DNA of 49,042 bases. Origin: Ilyomonas sp964658445 (GTDB lineage: Bacteria > Bacteroidota > Bacteroidia > Chitinophagales > Chitinophagaceae). Position numbers and translations under genes: made by a program. Shown here piece by piece: positions 16,046-25,644 of this stretch. Below the pieces are notes generated by a model. It was given only the letters and a program-made list of their open reading frames with translations, was not told the DNA's origin and made no database searches. The DNA lies in NCBI GenBank assembly GCA_964658445.1, contig CAZZZH010000003.1:1-49042 (forward strand), written 5' to 3'. Positions within the stretch are counted from its first letter, which is position 1; each line of letters starts with the position of its first letter.

Positions 16046-18391
16046 ATGGAAATCATTAAAAAAGCAGAAGAGAAGGGGAGAGATGATTTCGGCCAAGTCA
16101 TTTATAAATACATGCCTTACTGGCCGTTGTTCGCTGCCCTGTTTTTAATAGCAGGCATATCATCTTGGTTATACATGCAGGTAACCACACCAAAATACGA
16201 AACTACTGCCCGCCTTTTAATTAAAGACGAAATGAAAGGCGTTGAAGCCAAGGGCTTAGAACAACTTGATTTTTTATCGACGAGCAAAACGATAGAAAAT
16301 GAAACTGAAGTGATTCATTCCAATACATTATTAAATCAGGTTGTAGATCACCTTAACCTGTATGCAACCATGTACGAAGGTCAGCGCTTTCGCAACCTGA
16401 ATGCTTACAGCACCGCTCCGGTAAGTGTGATAGCGCAGGACATAATGAAAATAAAGCCGTCAAAAGAAATTAATTATACCTTCGATAAAACGACAGGTAA
16501 AATAAATGTATTCGGTAAGCAGTTCGCCCTGAACCAATGGATCGGTACGCCTTACGGAGTTATTAAGTTTATTCCGAACCCTAATTATTCACACGAGCCG
16601 CAGGCAGACAGCAAACTTTTCTTCACGCTCAGCGATCCCAAGATGGTTGCAGATCACATTGGCAGCGGGTTGCAGGTAAATACTTCCAGCAAACAATCGA
16701 GCATTCTTAATCTTACTTACCAGGATGAGGTGCCAAAACGTGCTGAGAATATTTTGAATGATGTATTACAGACGTATAGCAACAATTCAGTAGAAGACAA
16801 GAACAAGCTTGCTGCTAATACGCTTACTTTTTTGCAAAAAAGAATCACCGATGTAGAGTCCGATCTGGCAGGTATTGAAAAGAAACTTCAACAATACAAA
16901 TCAACGCAAGGCGCTGTTGACATTAGCAAACAAGGTGAGTTGTATCTTGAAAATGTAAGTGTCAATGACCAGAAACAAAGCGAAGTCAACACGCAGTTAG
17001 CTGCCTTAGACCAGGTAGAAAAATATGTAAAATCGAAAGACAATGAAGGAGCCATCGTGCCTTCTTCTATCGGTGTTACGGATCCTACGCTGGCTACGCT
17101 TTCGAACAATCTTTACGAGAGTGAGCTGGAATACGAAAAAACCAAAAAGACTTACGGCGAAAATAACCCGCTTACCGTAAGCATCAGCGATCGTATTGAA
17201 AAAATAAGACCCAGCATTTTAGAGAACATTCAAAGCCAGCGCAGCAACCTGCTGGCAAGCCGCAATAATATAGCTGCAACCAACGGTGGTTATTCTGCAG
17301 CTTTGCAAAGCATTCCACAAAAAGAAAAAGATTTAATTGACATTAGTCGCGAGCAGCAAATAAAATTGGGTGTCTATAATTTTCTTTTACAGAAAAAAGA
17401 AGAGACTGCATTATCTAATGCTTCTAATGTAGCTGATTCAAAAATTATTGATAGGGCACAGTCTTCTGAAGATCCAGTAAGCCCGAATAAAAAGATTGTT
17501 TATCTCACTGCCTTCCTGGTGGCTTTGTTTGCAGGTGTAGGTGTCATTTTTGGTAAAGAAACGCTGAATCGTAAAATACTTTTCCGGCAGGATATTGAAC
17601 AATATACCGAGCGCCCGATATTAGGAGAAATTGTTGCCCAGCCTTCCGGCGACCCGGCAATGATAGGCTATGATAAGCGTTCCTTTATTGCCGAGCAGTT
17701 TCGTATGTTGAGGATGACGCTTGGTTATGCTGGAATTAATGCAGACAATAAAAAAGTTCTTGTTACATCTTCTATTTCAGGTGAAGGAAAAAGCTTTATT
17801 GCGGCCAACTTGGCGCTTAGCCTTGCCGTTGCCGGCAAAAAGGTAGTGCTGGTAGATATGGACCTTAACAACCCATCTTTATCTGAAAAGCTAAAAATTG
17901 ACAGTGAAATTGGAGTAGCGGATTTTTTAAGAGGTAATAAGAAACCGGAAGAAATAATTTTGAAAACAGCTCTCAGCGAAAACCTTTTCTTTATTCCGAC
18001 CGGTTTTCTGCCAGACAACCCATCTGAGCTGATATTGAATGGAAAGATAGATGAACTGCTTTCTTATCTCGATGCCAACTACGATACTATCATTATCGAC
18101 AGTGCGCCGGTAGTGCCGGTTACGGATGCCTATATTCTTTCGCCTTACTGCGATGCTACTTTGTATGTAGTAAGGCACAACTATACGCCCAAGACGTTTA
18201 TTGAGCGCATAGATGCCAACAATAAAATACAGCAGTTAAAGAATGTGGCAATTGTTTTCAACGGTGTAAAATCAAGAGGATTCAGGAATAAATATTATGG
18301 CTATGGCTATGGATACGGCTACAGCTATCGCTCTAAGAACGGAAACAGAAAAAAGCGCGACAACAAATTTTTACAGGTTTCAAATTCATAA
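16046..18391 (+). CDS. Wzc-like polysaccharide co-polymerase / tyrosine autokinase
   Basis: The 781-residue inner-membrane protein has a Wzz domain with membrane segments at about 27-46 and 486-504, a large periplasmic coiled-coil part between them, and a cytoplasmic BY-kinase. Walker A (SSISGEGKS, about 576-584), Walker A-prime (VVLVDMD, about 600-607) and Walker B (TIIIDSAPV, about 681-690) are intact. The C terminus carries a tyrosine cluster (YYGYGYGYGYSY, about 750-761), the site of autophosphorylation in this family. It controls chain length and export together with the Wza-like protein. The length is normal. Confidence 0.93.
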   Translation: MEIIKKAEEKGRDDFGQVIYKYMPYWPLFAALFLIAGISSWLYMQVTTPKYETTARLLIKDEMKGVEAKGLEQLDFLSTSKTIENETEVIHSNTLLNQVVDHLNLYATMYEGQRFRNLNAYSTAPVSVIAQDIMKIKPSKEINYTFDKTTGKINVFGKQFALNQWIGTPYGVIKFIPNPNYSHEPQADSKLFFTLSDPKMVADHIGSGLQVNTSSKQSSILNLTYQDEVPKRAENILNDVLQTYSNNSVEDKNKLAANTLTFLQKRITDVESDLAGIEKKLQQYKSTQGAVDISKQGELYLENVSVNDQKQSEVNTQLAALDQVEKYVKSKDNEGAIVPSSIGVTDPTLATLSNNLYESELEYEKTKKTYGENNPLTVSISDRIEKIRPSILENIQSQRSNLLASRNNIAATNGGYSAALQSIPQKEKDLIDISREQQIKLGVYNFLLQKKEETALSNASNVADSKIIDRAQSSEDPVSPNKKIVYLTAFLVALFAGVGVIFGKETLNRKILFRQDIEQYTERPILGEIVAQPSGDPAMIGYDKRSFIAEQFRMLRMTLGYAGINADNKKVLVTSSISGEGKSFIAANLALSLAVAGKKVVLVDMDLNNPSLSEKLKIDSEIGVADFLRGNKKPEEIILKTALSENLFFIPTGFLPDNPSELILNGKIDELLSYLDANYDTIIIDSAPVVPVTDAYILSPYCDATLYVVRHNYTPKTFIERIDANNKIQQLKNVAIVFNGVKSRGFRNKYYGYGYGYGYSYRSKNGNRKKRDNKFLQVSNS

Positions 18392-18437
18392 GTAAAGAAT
18401 TTGTCTTTCAGAATTTGGTTTGTTTAAAAATGAATTT

Positions 18438-18971
18438 ATGGAAAGATCAACTAAACAGTGGTTCATCGTTTACACGAAAGAAGGAGCAGAGCACAAAGTG
18501 TGCGAAGCATTACGCCGCAAAAAGCTGGATAGTTTTTACCCGGCTAATAAGATGACCCGTCTCTCTTACGGCAGAGAAAGATCTTATGACAAGCCATTGC
18601 TCAACCGGTATGTATTTGTATGTATGGGCGAAGAAGAACTTAACCTTGTAAAACATATACCTTGCGTTGTTAGCCTGGTGCATTGGATGGCAAAGCCGGT
18701 AATAGTTAGTTTAGATGATATATATTTGCTCAAGCGTTTTTTTACAATGCACGACGATATACGTGTTGAAAAAATAAAGGTGAATCCAACCGAGTCAGCT
18801 TCTCTCAGCGGTTATGTTTCTAATAGTACTGCTAATGATATAAGTTTATCACTGCCAGTGTTGGGTTATCTATTAACGGCACGACAGAAAGAAGCCAGAG
18901 TAAAAGTAATTACTGTTCCAAGTTACCAGACTAAAACCAAACTTCAAAGCGAATATGCAGAAGCAAGATAA
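18438..18971 (+). CDS. UpxY-type NusG-like transcription antiterminator
   Basis: The 177-residue protein has an N-terminal NusG (NGN) domain: KQWFIVYTKEGAEHKVCEAL, YPANKMTRLSYGR and LLNRYVFVC are typical of the UpxY/RfaH-like branch. By family knowledge it rides on RNA polymerase and lets it read through the long capsule operon. A C-terminal KOW motif is not clearly recognisable. I chose ATG 18438 over a TTG at 18420. Unlike the classic Bacteroides loci, where upxY is first, it is third here, after the export genes, and it overlaps fcl by 17 bp. No UpxZ-like partner is present. Confidence 0.82.
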   Translation: MERSTKQWFIVYTKEGAEHKVCEALRRKKLDSFYPANKMTRLSYGRERSYDKPLLNRYVFVCMGEEELNLVKHIPCVVSLVHWMAKPVIVSLDDIYLLKRFFTMHDDIRVEKIKVNPTESASLSGYVSNSTANDISLSLPVLGYLLTARQKEARVKVITVPSYQTKTKLQSEYAEAR

Positions 18972-19905
18972 AATCTATATTGCCGGTCACCGCGGCATGG
19001 TAGGCAGCGCTATTATGAGGCGTTTGCAAAGTGATGGCTACAACAATGTCATTACCCGCAGTTCTTCCGAGCTAGACCTTAGAAATCAGGAATCTGTTGC
19101 CCGCTTTTTTGCGGAAGAGCGACCAGATTATGTATTCCTGGCGGCTGCAAAAGTGGGTGGCATTGTTGCTAATAATACTTACCGAGCCGAGTTTATTTAC
19201 GACAACCTAATGATCGAGTCTAACATCATTCATTTTGCTTATAAAAGTGGTGTGAAGAAGCTTATGTTTTTAGGCTCGTCCTGTATTTATCCCAAGCTGG
19301 CACCACAGCCGCTTACCGAAGATTACCTTCTTACCGGGTTGTTAGAACCAACCAACGAGCCATATGCCATTGCTAAAATTGCAGGCATCAAAATGTGCGA
19401 TGCTTATCGCGATCAATATGGGTGTAACTTTATTTCGGTAATGCCCACCAACCTATATGGGCCGAACGATAATTACGATTTAAAGAATTCGCATGTATTA
19501 CCGGCTTTGCTTCGCAAATTTCACGAAGCAAAAGAAAACAACAGCGCTGAAGTGGTAGTATGGGGAAGCGGCACACCAAAGCGGGAGTTTTTGTATGCTG
19601 ATGATTTGGCGGATGCCTGTGTGTTTTTAATGAATACATACAACGAACCGGGCTTGGTAAACGTAGGCGTGGGCGAAGATGTAAGCATAAAAGAATTGGC
19701 CGAAATGGTGAAAGACATTACAGGTTATGAAGGTGAAATCGTTTTTGATTCATCTAAACCAGATGGTACACCACGTAAGCTGATGAACGTGGATAAGCTT
19801 CACCGCTTAGGATGGCAGCATCGTATTTCTCTTAGAGAAGGAATAGAAAAGGCTTATGCCGATTTTCTAAATAAACATATGGAATCTATATTAGTAACTG
19901 AATAA
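18955..19905 (+). CDS. fcl: GDP-L-fucose synthase
   Basis: The 316-residue SDR-family epimerase/reductase converts GDP-4-keto-6-deoxymannose to GDP-L-fucose. The Rossmann motif GHRGMVGSAIMRRL follows the start, and the catalytic pair YAIAK (Tyr-xxx-Lys) and the upstream Ser in LGSSCIYPK are present. PTNLYGPNDNYDLKNSHVLPALLRKFHEA is the usual substrate-binding part, here given in pieces: PTNLYGPNDNYD and SHVLPALLRKF. It overlaps upxY by 17 bp and is followed by gmd after 17 bp, so the two GDP-fucose genes are cotranscribed. Confidence 0.95.
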   Translation: MQKQDKIYIAGHRGMVGSAIMRRLQSDGYNNVITRSSSELDLRNQESVARFFAEERPDYVFLAAAKVGGIVANNTYRAEFIYDNLMIESNIIHFAYKSGVKKLMFLGSSCIYPKLAPQPLTEDYLLTGLLEPTNEPYAIAKIAGIKMCDAYRDQYGCNFISVMPTNLYGPNDNYDLKNSHVLPALLRKFHEAKENNSAEVVVWGSGTPKREFLYADDLADACVFLMNTYNEPGLVNVGVGEDVSIKELAEMVKDITGYEGEIVFDSSKPDGTPRKLMNVDKLHRLGWQHRISLREGIEKAYADFLNKHMESILVTE

Positions 19906-19922
19906 ATTAAAACAACGCTCTT

Positions 19923-21029
19923 ATGAAGACGGCTCTTATCACAGGCATTACAGGACAAGATGGTGCTTACTTAGCTGAATTATTACTTGAAAAAGGATAT
20001 ATGGTACATGGCATAAAGCGCCGTGCATCTTTAATCAACACCGACCGTATCGACCATTTGTATCAGGACCCGCACGAAAAACATGTACGCTTCAAACTAC
20101 ATTATGGCGATCTTACAGACAGCACCAACCTGATACGTATTGTACAGGAAGTGCAGCCTGATGAGATTTATAACCTCGCGGCAATGAGCCATGTGAAAGT
20201 GAGCTTTGATACGCCTGAATATACTGCCAATGCAGATGGTATTGGAACACTTCGTTTGTTAGAAGCAATCCGTATTTTGAAGCTTGAAAAAAAGACAAAA
20301 CTTTATCAGGCATCTACTTCTGAATTGTATGGCCTGGTACAGGAAGTGCCACAAAAAGAAACAACACCATTCTACCCGCGCAGTCCGTATGCTGTAGCTA
20401 AATTATATGGCTTCTGGATTACTGTAAACTACCGAGAGGCTTATAATATGTTTGCCTGTAATGGTATTCTTTTTAATCATGAAAGCCCGCTACGCGGTGA
20501 AACATTTGTAACCCGCAAGATTACGCGTGCGGTATCTGCCATTGCATTAGGAATGCAGGATACTTTGTTCTTGGGGAATTTAGATGCAAAGCGAGATTGG
20601 GGACATGCGCGCGACTACGTAAAAGCGATGTGGCTAATGTTACAGCAGGATGTGCCGGAGGATTTTGTAATTGCAACAGGTATTACAACAACGGTTCGTG
20701 ACTTTATTAAAATGTCATTTGCCGAAGTAGGAATTACTCTGGAATTTAAAGGTGAAGGTGTGCATGAAAAAGGCTTAGTGGCTTCGTGTAGCAACGAGTT
20801 ATATGACCTTCCGGTGGGCAAAGAAGTTGTATCGGTTGATCCGCGCTATTTCCGCCCGACAGAGGTGGAACTGTTGATTGGAGATGCTACAAAAGCACGT
20901 ACTAAGCTGGGTTGGGAACCCGAATACAGCCTTGAAATGCTGGTGAAAGATATGATGGATAAAGACATGGAGCTGTTTCGCTCGTATGGCGAAGGATATA
21001 TCTACAGCTCGGCAGAGAACATGTTGTAA
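19923..21029 (+). CDS. gmd: GDP-mannose 4,6-dehydratase
   Basis: The 368-residue SDR enzyme dehydrates GDP-D-mannose to GDP-4-keto-6-deoxy-D-mannose, the step before Fcl. The NADP-binding loop is TGITGQDGAYLAELLL, and the catalytic SPYAVAKLYG with the upstream STSELYGLVQE are intact; NGILFNHESPLRGETFVTRK is the family block before the substrate site. Together with fcl it shows that the polymer probably contains L-fucose or a derivative. A 442-bp AT-rich gap follows before the next gene. Confidence 0.96.
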   Translation: MKTALITGITGQDGAYLAELLLEKGYMVHGIKRRASLINTDRIDHLYQDPHEKHVRFKLHYGDLTDSTNLIRIVQEVQPDEIYNLAAMSHVKVSFDTPEYTANADGIGTLRLLEAIRILKLEKKTKLYQASTSELYGLVQEVPQKETTPFYPRSPYAVAKLYGFWITVNYREAYNMFACNGILFNHESPLRGETFVTRKITRAVSAIALGMQDTLFLGNLDAKRDWGHARDYVKAMWLMLQQDVPEDFVIATGITTTVRDFIKMSFAEVGITLEFKGEGVHEKGLVASCSNELYDLPVGKEVVSVDPRYFRPTEVELLIGDATKARTKLGWEPEYSLEMLVKDMMDKDMELFRSYGEGYIYSSAENML

Positions 21030-21471
21030 GAACCTTGCGAAGGCAATTTTTAGTAAAACAATCTTGTAAAACAGGCACAGATTGTAAAAGATACACACCA
21101 TTCAATGATTGCTTTTATGAGGTAGAAAATACCTGTAAAAGCAATTGTTGTTTATGGCAACAACGGAGCGTGTAAAAAGAAGTGGATAAAAGTATAGGAA
21201 TGATTTTGTTGATGTGGCCATTTGTATCGATTATTCGTTGTAAGAGTTACATAATATCGGAACGAGAGTGCTGTATAAATAGCACATACTTGAATGTTTA
21301 GATTTAATTATTGATAAGGCGTGCAAGAGTTGTTTTTTCTTTTTACTTAAAAGAGAAAAAACAACAAATCTTAGATTGCAACGATGCTCGACCGGAGACT
21401 TGCAGCTAGGTTCATAACCTGTATTTATATTTTGTATTACTGTATTTTTTATAATAAATAAACTTATTAAA
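21030..21471. other. AT-rich non-coding stretch inside the capsule cluster
   Basis: No gene seen. Composition is AT-rich with T- and A-runs (about 21330-21370 and 21440-21470) and short GTAAAA repeats near the start (21045-21090). It splits the cluster into a sugar-nucleotide half and a glycosyltransferase half, so a second promoter is likely here. Confidence 0.4.
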
Positions 21472-22284
21472 ATGCCTAAACTGGTAGTGCAGCTTCGGGT
21501 GAAAGACGGACTCTTTTTTGTTCATGACTGGCTCGCCTGTTTTGAGAGAATAGCAGATGAAATTGTGGTGCTTGATAACGGCTCGACAGATGGCACTTAT
21601 GAAATTTTAAAAGCCAGCCCCAAGGTGGTAGATATACAACAAACATGGGATTATCATGAAGGACGTGATAAGAATATGATGTATGAGATGGCGCGCAAAC
21701 GTAAGCCAGACTGGTGTTTGTGGCTGGATGTAGATGAAATTTTTGAACCTGAGCTAACACGCCAAGATTTTGACCGGCTGATGAGCCGTAGCTGGGTGAA
21801 CAAGTATGGCTTTCGCCGGTTTCACTTTATAGACAGGGAGCATTTTGCCGGATCGTGGTATCGGTTGAATTATAGTTCGGGGCACGACCGCATTATGTGG
21901 CGGGAAGCACCGACCGGATATTTTGAGAATATTGTTATCGACTCTCCGAATGTAAAAGGCATCAGCGGCATACAGGTAAACACCAATTTCCGGTTAAAGC
22001 ATTTGGGATACATAGACAAAACGATTGTCGATAAGAAAAGAGATATCTACCGCGCAATTGTTCCGGAAAAGGAAGCTACTTTTCAAAAGATGTATATGCC
22101 GAACGAGAAGCCAATTAAATGGATTGACAATCGCCGGCATCCGAAAGTGATAGCGCTGAATTTATTGCTGAGCGCTATTCAGTTTTATAATCTGTTCCCG
22201 CGGGCTTATCATAAAGCCAAAAAAATAATTAGCAGTAAGTTGAATAAACCTGAAGTAAAAGATCGCCTGAAAGCAAGTGTATAA
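21472..22284 (+). CDS. GT-A glycosyltransferase, family 2-like
   Basis: The 270-residue soluble protein has a GT-A fold start: a strand, then VVLDNGSTDGTYEIL (33-47) and the metal-binding DxD in WLDVDEIFEP (Asp86-Val-Asp88). It probably adds one sugar to the lipid-linked repeat unit at the inner membrane. The opening VVQLRVKDGLFFVHDWL resembles glycosyltransferases with the Glyco_tranf_2_4 type domain. Donor and acceptor cannot be deduced. It is 18 bp upstream of the Wzy-like gene. Confidence 0.8.
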   Translation: MPKLVVQLRVKDGLFFVHDWLACFERIADEIVVLDNGSTDGTYEILKASPKVVDIQQTWDYHEGRDKNMMYEMARKRKPDWCLWLDVDEIFEPELTRQDFDRLMSRSWVNKYGFRRFHFIDREHFAGSWYRLNYSSGHDRIMWREAPTGYFENIVIDSPNVKGISGIQVNTNFRLKHLGYIDKTIVDKKRDIYRAIVPEKEATFQKMYMPNEKPIKWIDNRRHPKVIALNLLLSAIQFYNLFPRAYHKAKKIISSKLNKPEVKDRLKASV

Positions 22285-22302
22285 AGGTTTAAGGAAGTAG
22301 CT

Positions 22303-23574
22303 ATGAATCTGAGTCAACCGTTTACCATACGCATTTTTAAATACCGGTTTCACCTTGTTGAGTTCCTGGTGCTTGTATTTCTTTACTTCTTTAATGAAGG
22401 GATTTTTTCCTGGCTCATACTGCCCAATTCCCAAATCTATGAGAACGTTACGAAAGGCATATCCCTGTTGATTTATGGTTATGTCTTGTTCTCGTTCCCA
22501 AAGCTGAAGCGCGATGAAAAAATATTCATTGTGCTGTTTAGTTTACTTATGGTAAAACTGGTCTTCGAGTCGCTGTACCAGTATGGCAGTTTCTTTAATC
22601 AGCTTACTATTTTTTCAGTCATTTATCCCGTAGTATATGTTGTGTTTATTAAAGCCGTTGCGCGGTCGCTCGACTTTGATATACTGGAACTCTTGGCTAA
22701 GTTTTACCTGCTTACTTACTTTGTTTTCATGGCGATTTATGGTCATGGTTTCGGCTTTGGTTTAGACCAGGTAGATATGGACGATTATGGTCCTTTTTCG
22801 GGCGATACGCGAGTGATACATGCCCGCTCCATCCTCATGATTATCATTCCGTACTTGTGGTATTTAAGTAACTATATACAAAAGAGAAAGATTGTTGACT
22901 TACTGTTGTTCCTTCTTTGCTTTGTTATTATTCTTATTCATCAGCACCGGTCGGTATGGAGTTGCACCATTTTTTCTACGTTTTTGTTTGTTGTGCTTAC
23001 CATTCGCAACAATCGTAAAACCGCTTCCCGATTTTTTACCATATTCACTACCTTCCTTATTCTCGGCGCATTTGCCATCATTTACCTATCTGCGCTGAAG
23101 CCTGGTTTTTTAGACTTCTTAGGTAATCGATTCAGCGAAATATTAGACCCCGACCGTGAAGGCGGTACGGGTAGTTTTCGTATTGACCAGTCGGTAGTAT
23201 ATGGCGAAATGATTAAACAAAAGCCTTTCTTAGGCTGGTCCTTTTCTGGTTTCTATGTGCGCAATCCATTGGTAGATTGGTGGGATGAAGGCTCAGGCCA
23301 ACACTTTCACGAAGGTTTTATCGAAATCCTTTTTTATCATGGCATTGTAGGGTTACTATTGAAGTACTCTTTTTTTGTTATCATCGCGGTGAAAGCCTTT
23401 GTACGCAAGCTTTCCCACGAATCCATCATCCTGGTTTCTTTCTGTTTAAGCGGTCTGGTGTTTTCATTAAGTTATGTACTTCCGGTTATCTTTTTCGGGC
23501 ATATCGGGTTATGTTTATATTATTTAGAAAAGAAAAATAAAAGAACGGATTTACAACTACAGACTACCTCATGA
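22303..23574 (+). CDS. O-antigen polymerase/ligase-like membrane protein (Wzy-like)
   Basis: The 423-residue protein has about ten or eleven membrane helices and one larger periplasmic loop between the later helices (about 265-330, ending LVDWWDEGSGQHFHEGFIEI). A charged segment RHRSVWSC-like (HQHRSVWS) precedes the loop, and an Arg-rich part (FRIDQSVVYGEMI) lies in it; both are usual in Wzy/WaaL proteins. In a Wza/Wzc context a Wzy polymerase is the better reading than a ligase. Family members share little sequence, so the call rests on topology and location. Confidence 0.78.
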   Translation: MNLSQPFTIRIFKYRFHLVEFLVLVFLYFFNEGIFSWLILPNSQIYENVTKGISLLIYGYVLFSFPKLKRDEKIFIVLFSLLMVKLVFESLYQYGSFFNQLTIFSVIYPVVYVVFIKAVARSLDFDILELLAKFYLLTYFVFMAIYGHGFGFGLDQVDMDDYGPFSGDTRVIHARSILMIIIPYLWYLSNYIQKRKIVDLLLFLLCFVIILIHQHRSVWSCTIFSTFLFVVLTIRNNRKTASRFFTIFTTFLILGAFAIIYLSALKPGFLDFLGNRFSEILDPDREGGTGSFRIDQSVVYGEMIKQKPFLGWSFSGFYVRNPLVDWWDEGSGQHFHEGFIEILFYHGIVGLLLKYSFFVIIAVKAFVRKLSHESIILVSFCLSGLVFSLSYVLPVIFFGHIGLCLYYLEKKNKRTDLQLQTTS

Positions 23575-23650
23575 TGAAGTTCTCTTTTCATTTGGTTGTA
23601 TTTTTTTATAAAAGCAAACAGCACATAAAAACTCTTTGATCAACTTCTGA

Positions 23651-24556
23651 ATGATTATGCCCGAAACAGCACTTGCACCGGTTTGTTTGTTTGTTTACAA
23701 GCGTCTTGATTTAACGAAACAGGTGCTTTCTTCTTTGCAGAAAAATACACTCGCACTGCAATCTCATCTTCATATCTTTTCTGATGCTGCAGCTACGGAT
23801 GAAGACAAAGCATCCGTTGAGGAAGTGCGCTGTTTTCTTGTAAATATTACCGGCTTTGCGTCTGTTACGCTTCATTTGGCAGAGCATAACAAAGGGCTCG
23901 CTAGTTCAATCATAGCAGGCGTTTCAGAGGTATTGGATAAAGAAGGAAAAGCCATTGTTTTGGAAGATGATCTCATTTTGTCCGATAACTTTCTAAGCTT
24001 CATGAATGGCGCATTAAACTTTTACGAAGACGACAAAAAAGTGTTTTCGGTTTGCGGGTATACAGTTCCTATTCATACCAATGAAAACCTTGATGTTTAC
24101 TTTACCGGCAGAGGCTCAAGCTGGGGTTGGGCAACATGGAAAGACCGCTGGCAAAAGATAGACTGGGCAATGAGCGACTATGAAGCGTTTACAAAAGATA
24201 AGGCTGAGCAAAAGCGCTTCAACCGCAATGGTTCTGACCTTACCAAACTGCTTCGCCTGCAGATGACGGGGCAACGAAACTCGTGGGCAATCCGCTGGAC
24301 GTATGCACAATTTAAACTCGATACTTACACCGTTTTTCCTGTCCTTTCAAAAGTAGCCAACGATGGCTTTGGTGGTAAAGCCACACATACTTCAAAGCTT
24401 TACCAGTCACGGTTTTCAACCACATTAGATACAACCGGCAAAACAAATTTCCAGTTCGTGCCGCCTTACATTCATCCTAAAATATTCAAACAATTCACCG
24501 ATACGTACAGCCTTAAAATCCGCATTCTTTACCGAATCAAAGGTTTGTTTACGTAG
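23651..24556 (+). CDS. GT-A glycosyltransferase-like protein
   Basis: The 301-residue protein begins with LAPVCLFVYKRLDLTKQVL, a form seen in GT2/GNT-I-like sugar transferases. An acidic metal-site motif VLEDDLILSDNF (Glu105-Asp-Asp107) follows an NKGLASSIIAGV helix. GRGSSWGWATWKDRWQ is a strongly conserved block in bacterial members. It likely acts on the repeat unit in the cytoplasm. It sits 77 bp past the wzy-like gene and 16 bp before the next transferase-like gene. Two ATG codons lie close together at the start (Met1 and Met3). Confidence 0.8.
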   Translation: MIMPETALAPVCLFVYKRLDLTKQVLSSLQKNTLALQSHLHIFSDAAATDEDKASVEEVRCFLVNITGFASVTLHLAEHNKGLASSIIAGVSEVLDKEGKAIVLEDDLILSDNFLSFMNGALNFYEDDKKVFSVCGYTVPIHTNENLDVYFTGRGSSWGWATWKDRWQKIDWAMSDYEAFTKDKAEQKRFNRNGSDLTKLLRLQMTGQRNSWAIRWTYAQFKLDTYTVFPVLSKVANDGFGGKATHTSKLYQSRFSTTLDTTGKTNFQFVPPYIHPKIFKQFTDTYSLKIRILYRIKGLFT

Positions 24557-24571
24557 ACTGATTTTACTTGT

Positions 24572-25597
24572 ATGAAAAACATTATTGCTACCTGGATATG
24601 TGTCGATACAGAAGACAACAGCACCTATTTTCCTTCGGCTAAAGGCAAATCTTCCGACGCGAAAGTGCAAAATATTTATTGGCGCTGTATCGCTTGTTTT
24701 TATACAATGGCTCGTTGTTATAACCCGGATGCAACACTGGCTTTGTTTAGCAATACGCCCAACCTTCCGACTGTAGATGGCACCGATATGAAGGAGTTGT
24801 TGCAAAAGCTAAACGTAGTCTTTTACACGACGCCTTTTGAATATGTAACACCCAACGGATATTACAACCAATGGCGTAACCAGTTTTACGAGTTTTCCAT
24901 TTTTAAATACATCAGTACACACCCTGATTTTAGTGATGACGACAATTTTCTTCTGCTGGATTCTGATTGTATTATTACTCAAAACATATTTTCTTTATTT
25001 GAGAAAGTAAAGGCTGAGCAATGCATTACCTACATTATAGATTATGCGCCGGGCCACGATATCAACGGCAACTCGCGCAAAAGCATGCAAGCCGTTTTCA
25101 GTTCATTGCTCAATAAAAAAGTAGAGCACATTCCACCCTATCACGCTGGTGAGTTTTATGCTACTACTATTGCAGTTTTAAAAACACTAATCCATGATTT
25201 TTATACCGTGTGGCAACAGTTGCTCGCGCTGAATGAAGCCGGTTTAGACAAGCTACACGAGGAAGCACATACCTTAAGTTACCTCTTCTATAAAAATGGA
25301 TTTCAAGGTGGTCAGGCTAACCAATACATCAAGCGGTTATGGACCGACCCAACTACTTTCCGCAACGTAGAAAAAGGCGATGAACGCTTAGCCATCTGGC
25401 ATTTGCCTGCCGAAAAAAGACATGGCTTTGTTGCCTTGTTTCAATGGCTGCAGAAAAAGAATTTCAACTTGGCATCTATTGCTGAAAAGCAGTTGCAGCA
25501 ACGCTTGCAGCACATCTTTATGATACCTTCCATTCCCTTGCAGAAGCGGTCTTTCTTTGCTGCCAAGGCGCTGATGAAAAAAGTGTTTGCCAAATAA
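24572..25597 (+). CDS. Probable glycosyltransferase (GT-A-like), capsule cluster
   Basis: The 341-residue soluble protein carries the DxD-type motif NFLLLDSDCI (Asp130-Ser-Asp132) after a beta-rich N-terminal half, and YHAGEFYATTI and HEEAHTLSYLFYKNG further on, which fits a nucleotide-sugar transferase fold. I do not recognise the exact family. It is the last gene of the cluster, and a minus-strand small gene follows. Its role as a transferase is inferred from the DxD motif and its place after two other transferases. Confidence 0.65.
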   Translation: MKNIIATWICVDTEDNSTYFPSAKGKSSDAKVQNIYWRCIACFYTMARCYNPDATLALFSNTPNLPTVDGTDMKELLQKLNVVFYTTPFEYVTPNGYYNQWRNQFYEFSIFKYISTHPDFSDDDNFLLLDSDCIITQNIFSLFEKVKAEQCITYIIDYAPGHDINGNSRKSMQAVFSSLLNKKVEHIPPYHAGEFYATTIAVLKTLIHDFYTVWQQLLALNEAGLDKLHEEAHTLSYLFYKNGFQGGQANQYIKRLWTDPTTFRNVEKGDERLAIWHLPAEKRHGFVALFQWLQKKNFNLASIAEKQLQQRLQHIFMIPSIPLQKRSFFAAKALMKKVFAK

Positions 25598-25644
25598 AGG
25601 GGAGACAAAAACTGAGACGTTAAAGATAACCAACCTCTCAGTGC

